A stretch of DNA of 32,207 nucleotides from Candidatus Firestoneibacteriota bacterium (GTDB taxonomy: Bacteria > Oederibacteriota > D2-FULL-39-29 > CAIOVX01): assembly GCA_903915125.1 (NCBI GenBank), contig CAIWRR010000020.1, forward strand, positions 1-32,207. The letters are read 5' to 3'. The stretch's first letter is position 1. Each line of letters opens with the position of its first letter. Shown here one piece after another: positions 1 through 8,559 of the stretch. The translations under genes were made by a program, and so were the position numbers. The notes under the pieces were generated by a model that ran no database searches, was not told the origin of the DNA, and was given only the letters and a program-made list of their open reading frames with translations.

Positions 1-174
1 ACAAGACGCACGAAGTGCGGCTTATACTGCTATGCCAGACGGAGTCTGGCATGAAAGATATCTATCCTTACAGAACAAGACGCACGAAGTGCGGCTTATA
101 CTGCTATGCCAGACGGAGTCTGGCATGAAAGATATCTATCCTTACAGAACAAGACGCACGAAGTGCGGCTTATA
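1..174. repeat. 74-bp tandem repeat with two hairpins per unit
   Basis: Two identical 74-bp copies (1-74 and 75-148) are followed by the first 26 bases of a third (149-174). The array probably continues left of the window. Each unit holds two perfect hairpins: CGCAC/GTGCG around GAA (7-19 in copy 1) and ATGCCAGAC/GTCTGGCAT around GGA (32-52). Both have the same apex pattern, AC-GRA-GT. The third copy stops about 40 bases before the start of the GH35 gene. The repeat stays open in the GH35 reading frame, so it gives a false N-terminal extension there. Function is unknown. Confidence 0.9.
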
Positions 175-216
175 ACAATACCAGTTTTGGTAAGGCCTGG
201 CGGCCGGGAGGGTTTA

Positions 217-2340
217 ATGCCGGAAATTAGTTATAATAATAAATTCTTTTTTATTGGCGGCAAGAAAGTGCGTATCGCGGCCGGAGCGATGCACTATTTC
301 AGGATTCCGCGGGAGTTATGGAGGGACCGCATTGAAAAAGCCAAACTTGCCGGCCTCAATACCATTGAGACCTACTTTGCCTGGAACGCGCATGAATATG
401 AAGAGGGCAGTTTCGATTTCTCCGGCATGCTCGACATTGACGCGTTCTTTTCGGAGTGCGAGCGGGCGGGAATGTATATTATCGCCCGGCCCGGCCCCTT
501 TATCTGCGCGGAATGGGACAACGGAGGCTTTCCGGCGTGGCTCAATGTAAAGCCCGGAATTAAACTCAGGTCCTACAACAAGCCTTATCTTTCAGCCGTA
601 GGAAAATTCTTTGACAGGTGCATACCGGTAATTGAGAAGCACCAGTACGGCAAGGGCGGGAATGTGATAATGGTCCAGATAGAGAACGAGTATCTTTTCC
701 CGAAGCGCGCCGGCGGGAAAAAGTATATGGAATACCTCAGGGATGATATGCGGGCGCGCGGCATTACTGTGCCGCTTAGTTCCTGCGACCATATGGCCCA
801 ACCGGTGAAAGGAGTGCTTCAAACCCACAACAACAGCGGGGGTTTTCTCAGGACCGCCAAAGCCTACCGTAAAGCTTATCCCAAAGCGCCATTTCTTGTG
901 TCTGAATATTGGACCGGTTGGTTCGACTCCTGGGGAAAGGCGCACAACACGAGGGATACCAAAACCATGGCCCGCAGGTTAAGGGAGATTGCCGGGGTTG
1001 GCGGAATGTATATTCAATACATGTTTCACGGAGGGACCAATTTCGGATTCTGGGGCGGGCGCACGGTGGGCAATGATCGCGTATTTATGACGGCATCGTA
1101 CGATTACGACGCGCCCCTGTCGGAAACCGGACAACTAACCGCGAAGTTCGTTGAATTCAGCAGGATAAACTACGCAATGCAGGGGCTTAAGGTTCCGAAA
1201 ATATCGCGGTCCATGCCGCCGCGCCGCCTGCCTGCCCTGCCAAAACTCTCGGGCTGGAAAGCGGCAAACCCGGTTGTAAGCGGCTGGCGCAGGCTTTCAA
1301 AGTTTGAACCTTTTGAAAAACTCGGAAGATACACGGGGTACGGGCTTTACAGGGCGCGCTTTTGCTCAAAAGAAGCCAAAGAGGCGGCGCTCTATTTCAC
1401 AAAGTACGGTGACCGGATTAAGGTCTTTGCGAACGGAGAGTACAGGGGAACCTTCGGCCGGGGCGCGGATAAAGATCCGATACGCGTGAACTTTAAAAAG
1501 GGGGACAATGAATTGATCTTCCTTGTTGATAATATGGGGAGATTCAACTATTCCCTGAGCGTGGGAGAATTAAAGGGCATATTTGGGCCGGTTTTTACCG
1601 AAGCGAAAGCGATAAATCCCGTATGGACTGTCAAGGCAGCGGAAAGTTTTAGGTTCGCGCCTGACAGGGCGCGGGACCGCGAGGTTTACGGGTGCGGCGG
1701 CGAGCTCCTTAAAGTCTGGCCGAACGAACCGCCTTCAAAAAGGAAATTCCTGAAGGCCGAGGCTTCATTTTCAGGCGTGAAGGGTAAGAGATATTTCACC
1801 AGGTTCATGGTAAAGGATTACGAGAACAAAAGCCTTTTTCTGAACGGTAAACAGTTTTACTATGGAAGGAATTCGCACATTAACGGCGGAATTGTTGAGC
1901 TTGAGGTGACAAAGTATGTCAGGGAAGGGAAAAATCTTGCCGAGGTTTATCATGAAGGCAGCGATGCGGATTTTCTGAAATCCTGCAGTTTTGCCGAGTG
2001 TTCCGGGGAACTTTCGGGGGAAATCTCTTTTGCCGCTTTCGAACCTCTCGCGAAAGGCAGGCGTATTTCTTTGAAGCCGCTGCGCATCTGGAAGTCCGTG
2101 TTCGAACTTGATTGGCCCGCGTTTCCCATAAGGCTCCGTATGGACGGAATGGGAAAGGGGCAGATCTATCTTAACGGCATCAACCTGGGGCGGTACTGGC
2201 AGCCTAAACCGCAAAGGGATTATTATCTGCCGGAGCCGTGGCTTAAGGGGAAAAATGAAATTATGATCTTGGAGGAAGAAGGCAATTCTCCCGGGGAGGT
2301 TCGTCTTGTATATGATTCATCCGAAGCTTTTGTTGGATAA
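217..2340 (+). CDS. GH35 beta-galactosidase, cytoplasmic
   Basis: This 707-residue protein is a glycoside hydrolase family 35 enzyme, which removes terminal beta-linked galactose. The TIM barrel is at the N-terminus. The family motif QIENEY puts the acid/base Glu at residue 158. The nucleophile is Glu230 in SEYWTGWFD, and HGGTNFGFWGG follows at about 271. The C-terminal half resembles the beta-sandwich domains usual in GH35. I see no signal peptide, so it should act in the cytoplasm on imported oligosaccharides. I chose the ATG at 217 because GGGAGGG lies at 206-212 and the protein then starts at the barrel. The frame is open upstream to 106, but only through the 74-bp repeat. It overlaps the GH20 gene by about 30 bases. 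The galETK genes at the right of the window could process the released galactose. Confidence 0.93.
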   Translation: MPEISYNNKFFFIGGKKVRIAAGAMHYFRIPRELWRDRIEKAKLAGLNTIETYFAWNAHEYEEGSFDFSGMLDIDAFFSECERAGMYIIARPGPFICAEWDNGGFPAWLNVKPGIKLRSYNKPYLSAVGKFFDRCIPVIEKHQYGKGGNVIMVQIENEYLFPKRAGGKKYMEYLRDDMRARGITVPLSSCDHMAQPVKGVLQTHNNSGGFLRTAKAYRKAYPKAPFLVSEYWTGWFDSWGKAHNTRDTKTMARRLREIAGVGGMYIQYMFHGGTNFGFWGGRTVGNDRVFMTASYDYDAPLSETGQLTAKFVEFSRINYAMQGLKVPKISRSMPPRRLPALPKLSGWKAANPVVSGWRRLSKFEPFEKLGRYTGYGLYRARFCSKEAKEAALYFTKYGDRIKVFANGEYRGTFGRGADKDPIRVNFKKGDNELIFLVDNMGRFNYSLSVGELKGIFGPVFTEAKAINPVWTVKAAESFRFAPDRARDREVYGCGGELLKVWPNEPPSKRKFLKAEASFSGVKGKRYFTRFMVKDYENKSLFLNGKQFYYGRNSHINGGIVELEVTKYVREGKNLAEVYHEGSDADFLKSCSFAECSGELSGEISFAAFEPLAKGRRISLKPLRIWKSVFELDWPAFPIRLRMDGMGKGQIYLNGINLGRYWQPKPQRDYYLPEPWLKGKNEIMILEEEGNSPGEVRLVYDSSEAFVG

Positions 2341-4150
2341 GACACCGGCTTTCTCGGCTCTTGCCGAGGAATATCCTGACTATTTCTCCCTTAAAAAAGG
2401 GGCAAAGGTCGAGTTTCTGAAATGGGATGAGCCGGGTTTTGCCGTACTCTCCGTTGCCGGAGGTTATATCGTTAATTACCGGGACCTGTCCGATATTTAC
2501 CGCGCTATGCTTGAGATACTCAAAACGGGGAATAAGACGGTGAGTATACGGCGGGAGTATCCCTATGAGTTTCGGGCATTGATGATAGATTCATCAAGAA
2601 ACGGGGTAATAAAAGAGGAGTATCTCAGGAAAATCCTGATTAAACTTTCGCTGTTGGGCTACAACCATGCCTGCCTTTACACGGAAGATACTTTTGAAGT
2701 TGAGGGTGAGCCGGAATGGGGCTTTGGCAGGGGGAGGTACTCCAAAGCCGAGCTAAAGAAGATAGTGGCATTCGCGGAACAATTCGGAATCACTATGTTC
2801 CCCTGCATCCAGACGTTAGGCCACCTCCAGCATATACTTAAGTTTCCAAAGTACAGGAAGCTGCAGGATACGGACATGGTTTTAAACGTGTATAATCCGG
2901 ACGCGTATAAGCTGATCGAGAAGGTAATAGCTAATGCGGTTGAACCGTATAAAACAGACCTTATACATATAGGGATGGACGAAACCTGGGGGCTTGGCAG
3001 GGGCAAAGCTTTTAAGGCAAATAAAAAAATAGATCCCCGCGGAATTTATCTTTCGCATGTCGCGGCAGTGGCGAAAATATGCGCAAAGAAGAAACTCAAG
3101 CCCATTATGTGGGGAGATATTGTTATCGGCATGACGCATGAGGCGGCGTTAAATAACGCTCAAAGAAGAAAACTCCCGAAGAATGTCGAGATGAATTTCT
3201 GGAATTATTATCATTACGACAAGAATTATTATTATAAAACCATAAGAGAATACAGGGCAATGGGCTTTGAACCCATGCTTTCCCCGGGCGCCTGGAACTG
3301 GAACAGGTTCTGGCCTTGTTACGGGATACTCAGGGAGACGATGCCGCTTTTTATGAATGCCGGCAGGGAACTCGGCGTTAAGCGGGCAATGATGACTATG
3401 TGGGGTGATGACGGGCAGGAATGCCCCTGGGACGCGAATCTTCCGGGCCTATCATTGTTTGCCGAGTATATGTGCCTGGCGGAACCGTCCGAGGCGGAGG
3501 CAAAAAGTTCGGTTGAACTCCTCGGGCAAAGCCCTTTTGAGGACTTCGTTGCTCCTTCGGAAATGGACTACACAGGGCGGGAGAGTATGCTTGCCTGCAG
3601 TGCCATGGCAAAAATGTATCTTTACGAAGATCCAATCTTCGGGTTGTTCTCCCTTCATAACGGAAAGCGCAGGCTCAAGGCAAAGTATGAAAGGGCGTTC
3701 AAATCAGCGGGCAAGGCTTATTCAAGGGCGGGGGCGAGGAACAGAGAGCTGTTTAAATTTGCGAAGTGCCTTGCAGACGTCCTGAGATATAAGGCTGACT
3801 TGAGGAACGAAGCCAGGGAGCAATATCTGAACGGGAATAAGCCGGGTTTGAAAAGGTTGGCCGCGGCTATTCCCGGGATTATTTCAAAAGTTAACGCTCT
3901 CTGGAAAGCGCACAGGACGATATGGCTCCTTGAACGAAAGACTTTCGGTTTGGAGACGATGGACTTGAGATACGGCGGTATCATTGCAAGGCTAAAGATT
4001 ATGAAAGAGACATTAAATTCCTATGTTTCGGGGAAATGCGCGAGTATTCCGGAATTTGACGCGAAGGATGTTATGATCTATGGCAAATTCCCGCGGGTCG
4101 TTGGATTGCTGTCACAGAACGTGCAGTCTTTGAACATACCGCACAGATAG
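2306..4150 (+). CDS. GH20 beta-N-acetylhexosaminidase (HexD-like)
   Basis: This protein of 614 residues looks like a family 20 hexosaminidase, which cleaves terminal beta-GlcNAc or beta-GalNAc by substrate-assisted catalysis. The catalytic Asp-Glu pair is at 225-226 in HIGMDETWG. The segment RALMIDSSRNG at 90-100 and the barrel that follows resemble hexosaminidase D-type enzymes. The C-terminal 200 residues are helical and I cannot assign them. There is no signal peptide. The start is ambiguous: GGAGGT at 2295-2300 is 5 bases from a TTG at 2306 and 11 bases from an ATG at 2312, and the two differ by two residues. Either start overlaps the GH35 gene, so the two are probably co-translated. The pair could trim galactose and N-acetylhexosamine from the same glycan. 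Confidence 0.85.
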   Translation: MYMIHPKLLLDKTPAFSALAEEYPDYFSLKKGAKVEFLKWDEPGFAVLSVAGGYIVNYRDLSDIYRAMLEILKTGNKTVSIRREYPYEFRALMIDSSRNGVIKEEYLRKILIKLSLLGYNHACLYTEDTFEVEGEPEWGFGRGRYSKAELKKIVAFAEQFGITMFPCIQTLGHLQHILKFPKYRKLQDTDMVLNVYNPDAYKLIEKVIANAVEPYKTDLIHIGMDETWGLGRGKAFKANKKIDPRGIYLSHVAAVAKICAKKKLKPIMWGDIVIGMTHEAALNNAQRRKLPKNVEMNFWNYYHYDKNYYYKTIREYRAMGFEPMLSPGAWNWNRFWPCYGILRETMPLFMNAGRELGVKRAMMTMWGDDGQECPWDANLPGLSLFAEYMCLAEPSEAEAKSSVELLGQSPFEDFVAPSEMDYTGRESMLACSAMAKMYLYEDPIFGLFSLHNGKRRLKAKYERAFKSAGKAYSRAGARNRELFKFAKCLADVLRYKADLRNEAREQYLNGNKPGLKRLAAAIPGIISKVNALWKAHRTIWLLERKTFGLETMDLRYGGIIARLKIMKETLNSYVSGKCASIPEFDAKDVMIYGKFPRVVGLLSQNVQSLNIPHR

Positions 4151-4238
4151 GCATTCATCTCCCGTTAAAGTGTGTAAGAAATTTCGGCGGGCATGTAAAA
4201 TAATTATACAGTAAAAAATACGGAATTCGGAGCCATTT

Positions 4239-4658
4239 ATGTATTGCAGAAAATGCGGCAGGCTTAATGACGATAATTTCTATGAATGCCTGGGCTGCGG
4301 AGAGGTGCTTCCGCGCGCCGCCAGGGAAGAGGATAAGCCCGGGGTTGCGGGCGCTAATATCCCCGATTACACTTCTTTTGCCGTAATAGTCGGCGTGACG
4401 TCACTATTTTTCTGCTGCTTCTTCAGCTTTGTCGGGGCTCCCTTTGCCCTAATAGCCTACGGTTATGCCGCGAAAGCCAAAAAGCTTGCGCTTGCCGGCG
4501 ACACGGAAGGCGCCCTGAAAGCTTCAAGAACCGCCCTTGTTCTCTGCCTTGTTGCCGTTGCGCTGATGCTGCTCGCGCCGCTGATTATTCTTTTGACAAG
4601 TTTCGGGGCTATTCAGGAACTTTCACAGAGCCTCAGCCGCAGGCATTTAGGGATATAG
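4239..4658 (+). CDS. Zinc-ribbon membrane protein
   Basis: This is a 139-residue protein with an N-terminal zinc ribbon: CRKC at 3-6 and CLGC at 17-20. A charged linker follows, then two long hydrophobic segments at about residues 46-70 and 96-122. Between them a basic-acidic loop is rich in Ala and Lys. The layout resembles DUF4190 or CD225-like small membrane proteins with a zinc-ribbon head. No catalytic motif is visible and the function is unknown. It lies 50 bases upstream of cstA on the same strand, but cstA appears to have its own promoter. No clear Shine-Dalgarno site is visible before the ATG. Confidence 0.7.
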   Translation: MYCRKCGRLNDDNFYECLGCGEVLPRAAREEDKPGVAGANIPDYTSFAVIVGVTSLFFCCFFSFVGAPFALIAYGYAAKAKKLALAGDTEGALKASRTALVLCLVAVALMLLAPLIILLTSFGAIQELSQSLSRRHLGI

Positions 4659-4673
4659 GTTTCACCCTGCAGG

Positions 4674-4702
4674 TTGCTATTGCCCGCTATATTTGTTATA
4701 TT
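4674..4702 (+). promoter_or_regulatory. Sigma-70 promoter predicting a leaderless cstA mRNA
   Basis: TTGCTA (4674-4679) and TATATT (4697-4702) are separated by 17 bases. Counting seven bases on from the -10 puts +1 at 4709, the A of the cstA ATG. No Shine-Dalgarno sequence precedes that ATG. Both facts point to a leaderless transcript. Confidence 0.5.
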
Positions 4703-4708
4703 CGCTGA

Positions 4709-6472
4709 ATGAACGCCATTACTCTTCTTATAACCGCGCTCCTTGTTTTTGCCCTTGCCTACAGGTTTTACGGCGTGTTTATTGCCGCGAAAGTCCTGGC
4801 CTTTAACGATAACAACGAAACGCCGGCGCACAGGCTAACGGACGGGCGCGATTACCACCCGACAAATAAATGGGTGCTCTTCGGCCACCATTTTGCCGCC
4901 ATTTCCGGCGCGGGCCCTCTGGTAGGCCCGGTCCTTGCCGCGCAGTTTGGATACCTTCCCGGTTTTCTCTGGATACTCGTCGGCGCCGTCCTTGCGGGTT
5001 CCGTGCATGACATGGTCATACTCTTCGCTTCGGTAAGGCATAAAGGACTCTCGCTTTCGAATATCGCCAAAGAGCAGATAGGAACTCCCGCGGGCATTGC
5101 CACGGCTTTTGCCGTGCTCTTCATCATCATAACGGCCCTCGCGGGGTTGGCGGTTGTGGTTGTCAACGCGCTCGCGGAGAGCCCCTGGGCGGTTTTTACG
5201 ATACTGGTTACCATACCGGCCGCGCTTTTCACGGCTCTCTGGATGTATAAGATCCGCCCGGGCAGAATAGTCGAAGCTTCTCTTATAGGCATATCCATTG
5301 TTGTTCTCGGAGTGGTGCTTGGCGAGCCGATCTCCCGTTCAGGCCTTGGCGAGTATTTGAGATTTTCCAAGAACACCCTTTCACTTTCACTGCCCGTTTA
5401 CGGGTTCCTTGCTTCGGTGCTGCCTGTCTGGCTGCTTCTTTGCCCGAGGGATTATCTAAGTTCCTATATGAAACTCGGAACCATAGTTTTGCTTGCCGCC
5501 GGAATACTTATTGTAAATCCCGTCATTAAGATGCCCGCGCTCATGCCTTTTATTCACGGAGGGGGGCCCATAATTCCGGGAAAAGTCTGGCCTTATGTCT
5601 GTATAACCATCGCCTGCGGCGCCATAAGCGGGTTCCACAGCCTGATAGGTTCCGGAACGACTCCTAAAATGATAAACCGCGAATCGGATATATTGCCAAT
5701 AGGTTACGGAGCGATGCTTGCCGAAGGATTGGTTTCCGTGATGGCGCTTATCGCGGCGACCTGCCTGGTCCCGGGGGATTACTTCGCGATTAACCTGAAA
5801 CCGGAGGTCTTTCAGAAGCTGGGTTACTCTGTATCACAGCTAAACGGCATTCAGGCAATGGTGGGAGAACAGCTGGCCGGACGTTCCGGCGGAGCCGTAT
5901 CGCTTGCGGCGGGCATGGCCCTTATTCTTTCTTCCATACCCGGCATGAAAACCCTGATGGGCTACTGGTATCACTTTGCCATTATGTTCGAGGCGCTTTT
6001 CATCCTTACCACGGTTGACACGGGGACCCGCGTGGCCAGATACATTCTGCAGGAAATGCTGAAACCCTTATTCCCTAAGTTCGGGAAGAGCTCCTGGATG
6101 CCGGGTGTTCTGGTTACAAGCCTGCTGATAAGCCTTGCCTGGGGTTACCTTGTTTACAATAACGATATCTCCTCCATCTGGCCGATGTTCGGGGTGGCAA
6201 ACCAGCTGCTTGCCTCGGCCGCGCTCTTCATCGGCACAGTCTTCATTCTGAACCAGACAAAAAAATGGAAGTACGCCCTGATAACTTTCCTGCCGGGATT
6301 ATTTATGCTCGCCACCACGCTTACCGCCGGCATAATGAATATCACGGTCAATTATCTTCCCGCAAGATCGTATCTTAACATCGCGCTTTCGGGTATAATG
6401 ATAGTGCTTGTGCTTGTAATCTTCGTTGAAACTATTCGGAAGATTGTATCAATAAGGAAAGATCTGCTTTAG
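4709..6472 (+). CDS. cstA: CstA-family transporter
   Basis: This 587-residue, highly hydrophobic protein belongs to the CstA/BtsT family, whose characterised members import pyruvate or peptides during carbon limitation. The family core is clear near the N-terminus: [18 protein letters not shown] at about residues 49-66, then [18 protein letters not shown]. The SGSGTTPK-like segment (GSGTTPKM) and the carboxy-terminal helices follow. About 15 membrane segments can be read. It is shorter than E. coli CstA (about 700 residues), mainly because it begins directly at the AYRFYG helix. No LytS/LytT-type regulator lies nearby. The start at 4709 has no Shine-Dalgarno site and coincides with the predicted transcription start. 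Confidence 0.93.
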   Translation: MNAITLLITALLVFALAYRFYGVFIAAKVLAFNDNNETPAHRLTDGRDYHPTNKWVLFGHHFAAISGAGPLVGPVLAAQFGYLPGFLWILVGAVLAGSVHDMVILFASVRHKGLSLSNIAKEQIGTPAGIATAFAVLFIIITALAGLAVVVVNALAESPWAVFTILVTIPAALFTALWMYKIRPGRIVEASLIGISIVVLGVVLGEPISRSGLGEYLRFSKNTLSLSLPVYGFLASVLPVWLLLCPRDYLSSYMKLGTIVLLAAGILIVNPVIKMPALMPFIHGGGPIIPGKVWPYVCITIACGAISGFHSLIGSGTTPKMINRESDILPIGYGAMLAEGLVSVMALIAATCLVPGDYFAINLKPEVFQKLGYSVSQLNGIQAMVGEQLAGRSGGAVSLAAGMALILSSIPGMKTLMGYWYHFAIMFEALFILTTVDTGTRVARYILQEMLKPLFPKFGKSSWMPGVLVTSLLISLAWGYLVYNNDISSIWPMFGVANQLLASAALFIGTVFILNQTKKWKYALITFLPGLFMLATTLTAGIMNITVNYLPARSYLNIALSGIMIVLVLVIFVETIRKIVSIRKDLL

Positions 6473-6487
6473 GTTTGCTTTAGAATT

Positions 6488-6523
6488 ACGTTACAAACGT
6501 TAAGAACGTTACGAACGTTAAAA
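6488..6523. repeat. 9-bp ACGTT tandem repeat, copy A (four units)
   Basis: There are four units with the pattern ACGTTANRA: ACGTTACAA, ACGTTAAGA, ACGTTACGA, ACGTTAAAA. Successive units create the palindrome AACGTT every 9 bases. A second four-unit array of the same family is at 21033-21068. Both lie in short spacers just before a Shine-Dalgarno site. Confidence 0.85.
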
Positions 6524-6550
6524 ACAATTTTAGTTATTCGGGAGGCCTTT

Positions 6551-7129
6551 GTGGAAGTCAAAGACGCTCTTCAGAAAAGACGCGCTTACCGGGCCCTTTC
6601 CCCTGTTGAAATCAGCGATGAGACCATTAATGAGCTGGCGTCTGCGGCCCGGCTTACGGCTTCCTGTTTCAACAACCAGCCCTGGAAGTTTGTTTTCGCG
6701 CGTTCAAAAGAAGCGCTCGGCAAAGTTCACGCGTGTCTCAGCAGGAACAACGATTGGGTAAAGAACGCCTCGCTTATCATCGCCGCTTTCGCGAAGAAAG
6801 AGGATGATTGCGTTATCAAGGAAAGGGAATATTACCTGTTTGACCTCGGCATGGCCGTTTCTGCGATACAACTTCGGGCGACGGAACTCGGGCTTGTGGC
6901 TCATCCGATAGCGGGTTTCGACCCGGCGGCCGTGAAGAAAGCGCTCAACATTCCGGATGAGTACACGCTTCTTGTCATAATAAATGTGGGCAAGAAGTCT
7001 GAAGATATGAGCCTTCTTACCGAAGGCCAGAAAGCGGGGGAAAAAGACAGGCCGCCCCGCCTGCCGCTTGAGAATATCTATAGCATTGACACTTACAGCG
7101 AAAAGCTTGGCGTTAAGCCGGTTCACTAA
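6551..7129 (+). CDS. Nitroreductase-family FMN protein
   Basis: This 192-residue protein has the nitroreductase fold signature. KRRAYRAL near the N-terminus corresponds to the phosphate-binding RRS-type segment of the family. It is followed by ARLTASCFNNQPWKF, and later by GLVAHPIAGFD, the segment that normally contacts FMN. Members of the family reduce nitroaromatics, quinones or flavins with NAD(P)H, and the true substrate cannot be told here. The start is a GTG at 6551 with GGGAGG at 6540-6545. The gene stands alone between cstA and the dehydrogenase gene, with repeat sequences on both sides. Confidence 0.85.
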   Translation: MEVKDALQKRRAYRALSPVEISDETINELASAARLTASCFNNQPWKFVFARSKEALGKVHACLSRNNDWVKNASLIIAAFAKKEDDCVIKEREYYLFDLGMAVSAIQLRATELGLVAHPIAGFDPAAVKKALNIPDEYTLLVIINVGKKSEDMSLLTEGQKAGEKDRPPRLPLENIYSIDTYSEKLGVKPVH

Positions 7130-7137
7130 GAATATTT

Positions 7138-7243
7138 GATTACGCAGATTCCAGAAATGCGATTAGGCTGATTAGACAAAATGGAAAGGTTTTATGGCTT
7201 TATTGTATAATCCGCGTAATCTATCGATCTAATCCTTCTAATC
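7138..7243. repeat. GATTACGC/GATTAG repeat with interleaved inverted arms
   Basis: The arms lie in the order A, B, A', B'. A is GATTACGCAGATT (7138-7150) and B is GATTAGGCTGATTAGA (7161-7176). A' is AATCCGCGTAATC (7209-7221) and B' is TCTAATCCTTCTAATC (7228-7243). A pairs with A' and B with B', one mismatch or so each, so the two stems cannot nest. The same words recur at 29548-29584. Confidence 0.75.
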
Positions 7244-7262
7244 ACCTTTACCTTAACTTTCC

Positions 7263-7291
7263 TTGAAAGTGCGCGCGTTTTTCGGTATAAT
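7263..7291 (+). promoter_or_regulatory. Strong sigma-70 promoter for the dehydrogenase gene
   Basis: TTGAAA (7263-7268) and a perfect TATAAT (7286-7291) are 17 bases apart. The predicted +1 is near 7298. GGAGGT at 7322-7327 then serves the ATG at 7334. This is the best consensus promoter in the window. Confidence 0.75.
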
Positions 7292-7333
7292 CAAACAAAT
7301 TCAGACTTTTGCTGTGAAAACGGAGGTTTCATC

Positions 7334-8404
7334 ATGGTTAAGAGTTACAATATTGCGGTGATGGGTGGAGACGGTACCGGCCCGGAAGTCGTTGCGGAAG
7401 GCCTCAAGGTTATTAACGCGGCAGAAGCAAAATACGGATTCAAATTGAACCTGACGAAGTATGATTTCGGCGGGGAAAGATATATGAAGACCGGCGAGAC
7501 AATCCCTGATTCCGCCATTGAAGAGTTTAAGAAGTTCGATTCCATATACCTCGGAGCTATCGGGCATCCTGAAGTTAAGCCCGGCATACTTGAGAAGGGA
7601 ATTCTGTTGAATATCAGGTTTAAACTGGACCAGTACATTAACCTCCGTCCGGTAAAACTCTTCCCGAACGTGGATACACCGCTAAAGGATAAGAAGCCGG
7701 AAGACATAGACTTTGTTGTTATCCGCGAGAACTCCGGCGGAATTTATACCGGGATGGGCGGGGCAACTATGGTAGGAACAAAGGACGAAGTGGCGACCCA
7801 CGTAATGGCCTACACCAGGCCGGTCGTGGACCGCTGCCTGAAGTATGCCTACGAATTCGCGAAGAAGAGGAACAGCAAAAAGAAGATGCTGACTCTGGTT
7901 CACAAGACCAATGTTCTGACGTATTGCGGCGACCTGTGGATGAGGGCGTATACGGAGATGGGAAAAAAGTTCTACCCGGATATCAAGCAGGACTATAACC
8001 ACGTTGACGCGACCACGATGTGGTTCGTGAAGCAGCCGGAGTATTATGATGTAATAGTAACCGAGAATCTTTTCGGCGATATCATCACCGATCTGGCCGC
8101 CATGATACAGGGCGGTCTGGGTGTGGCGGCAGGCGGCAACATCAACCCTGAAGGCGTCTCAATGTTTGAGCCGATGGGCGGAAGCGCGCCGAAGTATACC
8201 GGTAAGAATGTTATAAACCCGATTGCAGCCATTATGGCAGGCGCAATGATGCTTGATTACATCGGAGAAGAGAAAGCGGCGAAAGCGATAGAGAAGGCCG
8301 TTGTTGATTCCCTTCTTTCCGGCAAGCTTAAGAGCATGTCGGCCGGCAGGATGGGGATGGGGACGAGGGAAGTGGGGGATTTGGTGGCTGGCAACGTAAA
8401 GTAA
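7334..8404 (+). CDS. leuB: Isopropylmalate/isocitrate dehydrogenase-family enzyme (LeuB-like)
   Basis: This 356-residue protein is a beta-decarboxylating dehydrogenase. GDGTGPEV lies at the N-terminus. RFKLDQYINLRPVK contains the substrate-binding arginines, and HKTNVL and GDIITDLAA carry the catalytic Lys and metal-binding Asp. The GSAPKYTGKNVINP segment forms the cofactor site. The overall pattern is closest to 3-isopropylmalate dehydrogenase, which would act in leucine synthesis with NAD. An isocitrate, tartrate or D-malate dehydrogenase role cannot be excluded, because no leuA, leuC or leuD gene is nearby. It has its own strong promoter and is followed by a repeat-rich spacer, so it is probably monocistronic. 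Confidence 0.8.
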   Translation: MVKSYNIAVMGGDGTGPEVVAEGLKVINAAEAKYGFKLNLTKYDFGGERYMKTGETIPDSAIEEFKKFDSIYLGAIGHPEVKPGILEKGILLNIRFKLDQYINLRPVKLFPNVDTPLKDKKPEDIDFVVIRENSGGIYTGMGGATMVGTKDEVATHVMAYTRPVVDRCLKYAYEFAKKRNSKKKMLTLVHKTNVLTYCGDLWMRAYTEMGKKFYPDIKQDYNHVDATTMWFVKQPEYYDVIVTENLFGDIITDLAAMIQGGLGVAAGGNINPEGVSMFEPMGGSAPKYTGKNVINPIAAIMAGAMMLDYIGEEKAAKAIEKAVVDSLLSGKLKSMSAGRMGMGTREVGDLVAGNVK

Positions 8405-8466
8405 AACAAAATGCAAGCACTAAATACTAAGCATTAAACAAAATGCAAAGTGCAAAGTTGCAAAGG
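8404..8466. repeat. TGCAA-rich irregular repeat in spacer
   Basis: The word AAACAAAATGCAA occurs at 8404-8416 and 8436-8448. It is followed by overlapping TGCAAAG words to about 8465. The rest of the spacer to hisG (8467-8559) is AT-rich. It holds a TAGAAT at 8514-8519 that could be a -10 box, but I see no good -35 partner. Confidence 0.55.
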
Positions 8467-8559
8467 AACGTTTGAATTACTGCTGTTTAATGTTTTCGCT
8501 CTTTTTTAGAGTTTAGAATTTAGAAATTTTGTCTGGGAATTTGGTTTCAGGAGATTATT

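Noticed and set aside
106-216. N-terminal extension of the GH35 gene to an ATG at 106
   Set aside because: The extra 37 residues are encoded by the 74-bp repeat. The ATG at 217 has a ribosome site and starts at the family's normal N-terminus.
5007-5019. Third ATGAC/GTCAT palindrome
   Set aside because: The spacer is 3 bases, not 4, and it lies inside cstA coding sequence, so it is probably chance.
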